From an uncultured Clostridia bacterium (lineage in GTDB: Bacteria > Bacillota > Clostridia > TANB77 > CAG-508): a stretch of 9,016 nucleotides of DNA. The DNA lies in NCBI GenBank assembly GCA_944388635.1, contig CALXJN010000122.1, positions 1-9,016 on the forward strand. Direction: 5' to 3'. The notes under the pieces were generated by a model. It saw only the letters and a program-made list of their open reading frames with translations. It made no database searches and was not told the DNA's origin. The position numbers and the translations under genes are program-made. The stretch's first letter is position 1. Each line of letters opens with the position of its first letter. Positions 7,801 to 9,016 of this stretch are shown here, piece after piece.

Positions 7801-7829
7801 ATAATACGCCAAAAAAGAAAAAAAGTCAA
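7801..7829 (-). promoter_or_regulatory. Strong sigma-A type promoter just after spmB
   Basis: On the minus strand, -35 TTGACT (7824-7829), exactly 17 bp of mostly T spacer, and -10 TATTAT (7801-7806). It begins 8 nt past the corrected spmB stop codon (7838-7840) and no gene start with a ribosome binding site follows it, so it most likely drives the candidate RNA. Confidence 0.65.
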
Positions 7830-7837
7830 GAAAAAAA

Positions 7838-8379
7838 TTACGACAAAATTCGACAAAAAACGACAGATGTCAAAATACCGAACGAAAGTTCCGATTAGAG
7901 AAGCTATAAGCACAAATCTAATCTTCTTTATTCCAACAGCACTAGTATAAATCGCAATAGTGTAAAGGGTAGTTTCAGTTGAGCCCATTATAGTCGAAGC
8001 GATTAAGCCGAGTAATAGTATCCACACCATAATTTTCCATTATATTCATAGCAACAGCTGTAGAAGCACTACCTGAAATAGGTCTAACTAAAATAAGCGG
8101 TAGAATTTCAGAAGGGATTTTGAATAGACCAAGAAAAGGAGAAAAAATATTACCAAGCAAATCAAAAATACCGGAATTTTGTAAAAGATTAATTGCTAAA
8201 AACAAAGCAATTAAAGTAGGGAAAATTTTGATAACAGTATTAATACCTTCCTTGCAACCATCTAAAAAAGTATCAAAAACTTTAATTTTTTCAATAATAC
8301 CATAAGAAATTATCAAAAACACTGTAAAAGGAACAGCAATAATAGAAAAATAATTTATAATATCCAAAATAACCTCCAT
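7838..8379 (-). CDS. SpmB spore maturation protein, read through two +1 frameshifts
   Basis: SpmB acts with SpmA in the forming spore (core dehydration and heat resistance in Bacillus). It is a membrane protein with a nucleoside-recognition/gate-like domain. Three frames are needed. Residues 1-123 come from the first frame, including FPTLIALFLAINLL (53-66) and the family signature RPISGSAS (99-106). At CGG 8010-8008 a +1 shift gives GLIASTIMGSTETTLYTI (124-141), the conserved second half. At CGG 7880-7878 a second +1 shift gives GILTSVVFCRILS (167-179) and a TAA at 7840-7838. The result, 179 residues, is about the length of Bacillus SpmB. Read in one frame it would end in TGA at 7977-7975 after 134 residues, and a second piece would run on in an unrelated frame. 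The start overlaps the spmA stop (TAATG), so translation is coupled. The rest of the sequence is fully conserved in character, which argues against decay. Confidence 0.88.
7878..7880 (-). other. CGG codon at the second +1 frameshift site of spmB
   Basis: Context (minus strand) TTC GTT CGG TAT. Skipping C7880 gives GTT GGT ATT TTG ACA, that is FVGILT, and a stop 13 codons on at the expected protein length. Staying in frame gives a non-family tail running past the promoter at 7801-7829. Confidence 0.75.
8008..8010 (-). other. CGG codon at the first +1 frameshift site of spmB
   Basis: Context (minus strand) ATT ACT CGG CTT. Skipping C8010 gives ATT ACT GGC TTA ATC, so YGVDTITGLIAST aligns without a gap to the SpmB pattern YGPDSFIGRLAST as I recall it from Bacillus. 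Staying in frame gives RLNRFDYNGLN and a TGA. Confidence 0.82.
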
Positions 8380-8957
8380 TATTTTCCAAATTTAATAAAT
8401 AATTTTATAGCAATAATTCCAAAAATAGCAGCACAAATTGTGGAAATCCATACAGGAACAATTATAGAAGTTGGATTTTCAGAATTTAAAGAAGTTCTTA
8501 TTGCAATAATAGTTGTCGGAATAATTTGAAGTGAAGCAGTATTAAGCAAAATAAGCATTGCCATAGAATTGCTAAGAGTATCTTTATGAGGATTTTTTTC
8601 TTGAAGAGCCTCCATTGCATTTAAACCTAAAGGAGTTGCAGCATTACCAAGACCAAGCATATTAGCAACAACATTTAGAGAAATTTTATTATAACAAGAA
8701 TCATTTCTATTTATATCAGGAAATAAAAAATGCATCAAGGGACTCAAGAGCTTAGTAATCTTATTAGAAAGAGAAGTACTTTCAGCAATTTTCATAATTC
8801 CACACCAAAGAGTAACTGTCCCAAAAAAAGTAAGAGTAAGCTCAACCGCAGATTTACACGAAGCAAAAATGGCATTATTTACATTCTCAATATTACCAGA
8901 AAATAAAGCATAAACGCATGAGACAATTATAAAAATAGGCCAAATAAAATTCAACAT
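8379..8957 (-). CDS. SpmA spore maturation protein
   Basis: A 192-residue integral membrane protein, partner of SpmB in spore core maturation. The N-terminal hydrophobic segment (1-20) is followed by NIENVNNAIFASCKSAVEL (22-40) and a second segment ending WCGIMKIAE (51-59). The family hallmark VVANMLGLGNAATPLGLNAMEAL spans 96-118, then MAMLILLNTASLQIIPTTIIAIR (132-154), SENPTSI (159-165) and a last hydrophobic segment (168-187). Length matches Bacillus SpmA (about 196). It reads in one frame and has no in-frame CGG. The start is set by AAGGAG about 7 nt upstream. Its stop overlaps the spmB start by one base. In Bacillus the order is dacB-spmA-spmB, so a dacB-like gene may lie just beyond the window. 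Expression would be expected in the mother cell during sporulation; the promoter is outside the window. Confidence 0.92.
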   Translation of the reverse strand: MLNFIWPIFIIVSCVYALFSGNIENVNNAIFASCKSAVELTLTFFGTVTLWCGIMKIAESTSLSNKITKLLSPLMHFLFPDINRNDSCYNKISLNVVANMLGLGNAATPLGLNAMEALQEKNPHKDTLSNSMAMLILLNTASLQIIPTTIIAIRTSLNSENPTSIIVPVWISTICAAIFGIIAIKLFIKFGK

Positions 8958-8967
8958 AAACTACTCC

Positions 8968-9016
8968 TTAGAAAAAATATATGAAGAAAAATAAAATATA
9001 TGCAAAAGATATAATA
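8968..9016 (-). CDS. Possible C-terminal tail of an upstream gene (partial)
   Basis: On the minus strand one frame is open from the window edge to a TAA at 8970-8968, ten bases before the spmA start. It encodes a very hydrophobic end (SFAYILFFFIYFF). The tight spacing suggests an upstream gene of the same operon, by Bacillus analogy perhaps a dacB-type carboxypeptidase with a membrane anchor. Fifteen codons are too few to identify it, and a second frame is also open here. Confidence 0.3.
   Translation of the reverse strand, partial: IISFAYILFFFIYFF

Noticed and set aside
7975..7977. TGA read as tryptophan in spmB
   Set aside because: The residues just before it (RLNRFDYNGLN) already depart from the family, so readthrough would not restore SpmB.
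6925..8010. Sequencing or assembly errors as the cause of the three frame changes
   Set aside because: Errors in AT-rich genomes fall mostly in homopolymers; these three are not in runs, all are the same kind (+1), and all match one very rare codon, while the 1440-codon gene has none. Reads should still be checked, since a motif-specific basecalling artefact cannot be ruled out from the sequence alone.
7755..8030. A separate 91-residue gene starting at ATG 8030
   Set aside because: It has no ribosome binding site, its first part is the middle of SpmB, and its last 40 or so residues are a wrong-frame tail over a promoter.
7838..8379. spmB as a decaying pseudogene
   Set aside because: Both downstream pieces keep family sequence and the correct total length, spmA beside it is intact, and the same lesion type recurs in rsmI, a housekeeping gene.

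Overview
The window reads as a very AT-rich, spore-forming Firmicute of the Clostridia type, roughly a quarter G+C by eye. Spore-maturation genes (spmA, spmB), a GerMN-domain protein, an AbrB regulator with a cysteine-rich tail of the clostridial type, and a strictly anaerobic type of ATP-driven Fe-S activase all point that way. It looks like ordinary chromosome, with no mobile elements, tRNA, rRNA or CRISPR.

Layout. Bases 1-141 are AT-rich sequence holding a terminator. Bases 142-4464 (minus) encode a 1440-residue acyl-CoA dehydratase activase-type protein with its own strong promoter. Divergent from it, 4635-5195 (plus) encodes a membrane-anchored GerMN protein. Bases 5192-5356 (minus) hold a possible 54-residue gene with a good ribosome binding site. 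Bases 5453-7009 (plus) are an overlapping pair, a TrmN6/YabB-type tRNA methyltransferase and the 16S rRNA methyltransferase RsmI. They converge on an abrB-like gene (7066-7326, minus), an arrangement like the yabB-rsmI-abrB neighbourhood of Bacillus. Bases 7440-7829 (minus) look like a free-standing structured RNA with its own promoter and terminator. Bases 7838-8957 (minus) are spmB and spmA, with the tail of a possible upstream gene at the window edge.

Main observation. Two conserved genes do not read through in a single frame. rsmI needs one +1 shift to reach its conserved C-terminal segment, and spmB needs two +1 shifts to give a normal 179-residue protein. All three shift points fall on an in-frame CGG codon, and these are the only in-frame CGG codons I find in the window. 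The other roughly 75 arginines use AGA, AGG, CGT, CGC or CGA. In each case skipping the C of CGG puts GGC or GGT (glycine) next, at a position where I expect the family to have glycine, and restores the family sequence. The simplest reading is that CGG has no normal decoding in this organism and the ribosome moves +1 over it. This resembles the AGG-dependent +1 shift of yeast Ty1, or the recurrent shifts in some mitochondria, but here it would be codon-wide in a bacterium. Sequencing error or gene decay are the alternatives, and both fit poorly with a three-out-of-three match to one very rare codon.
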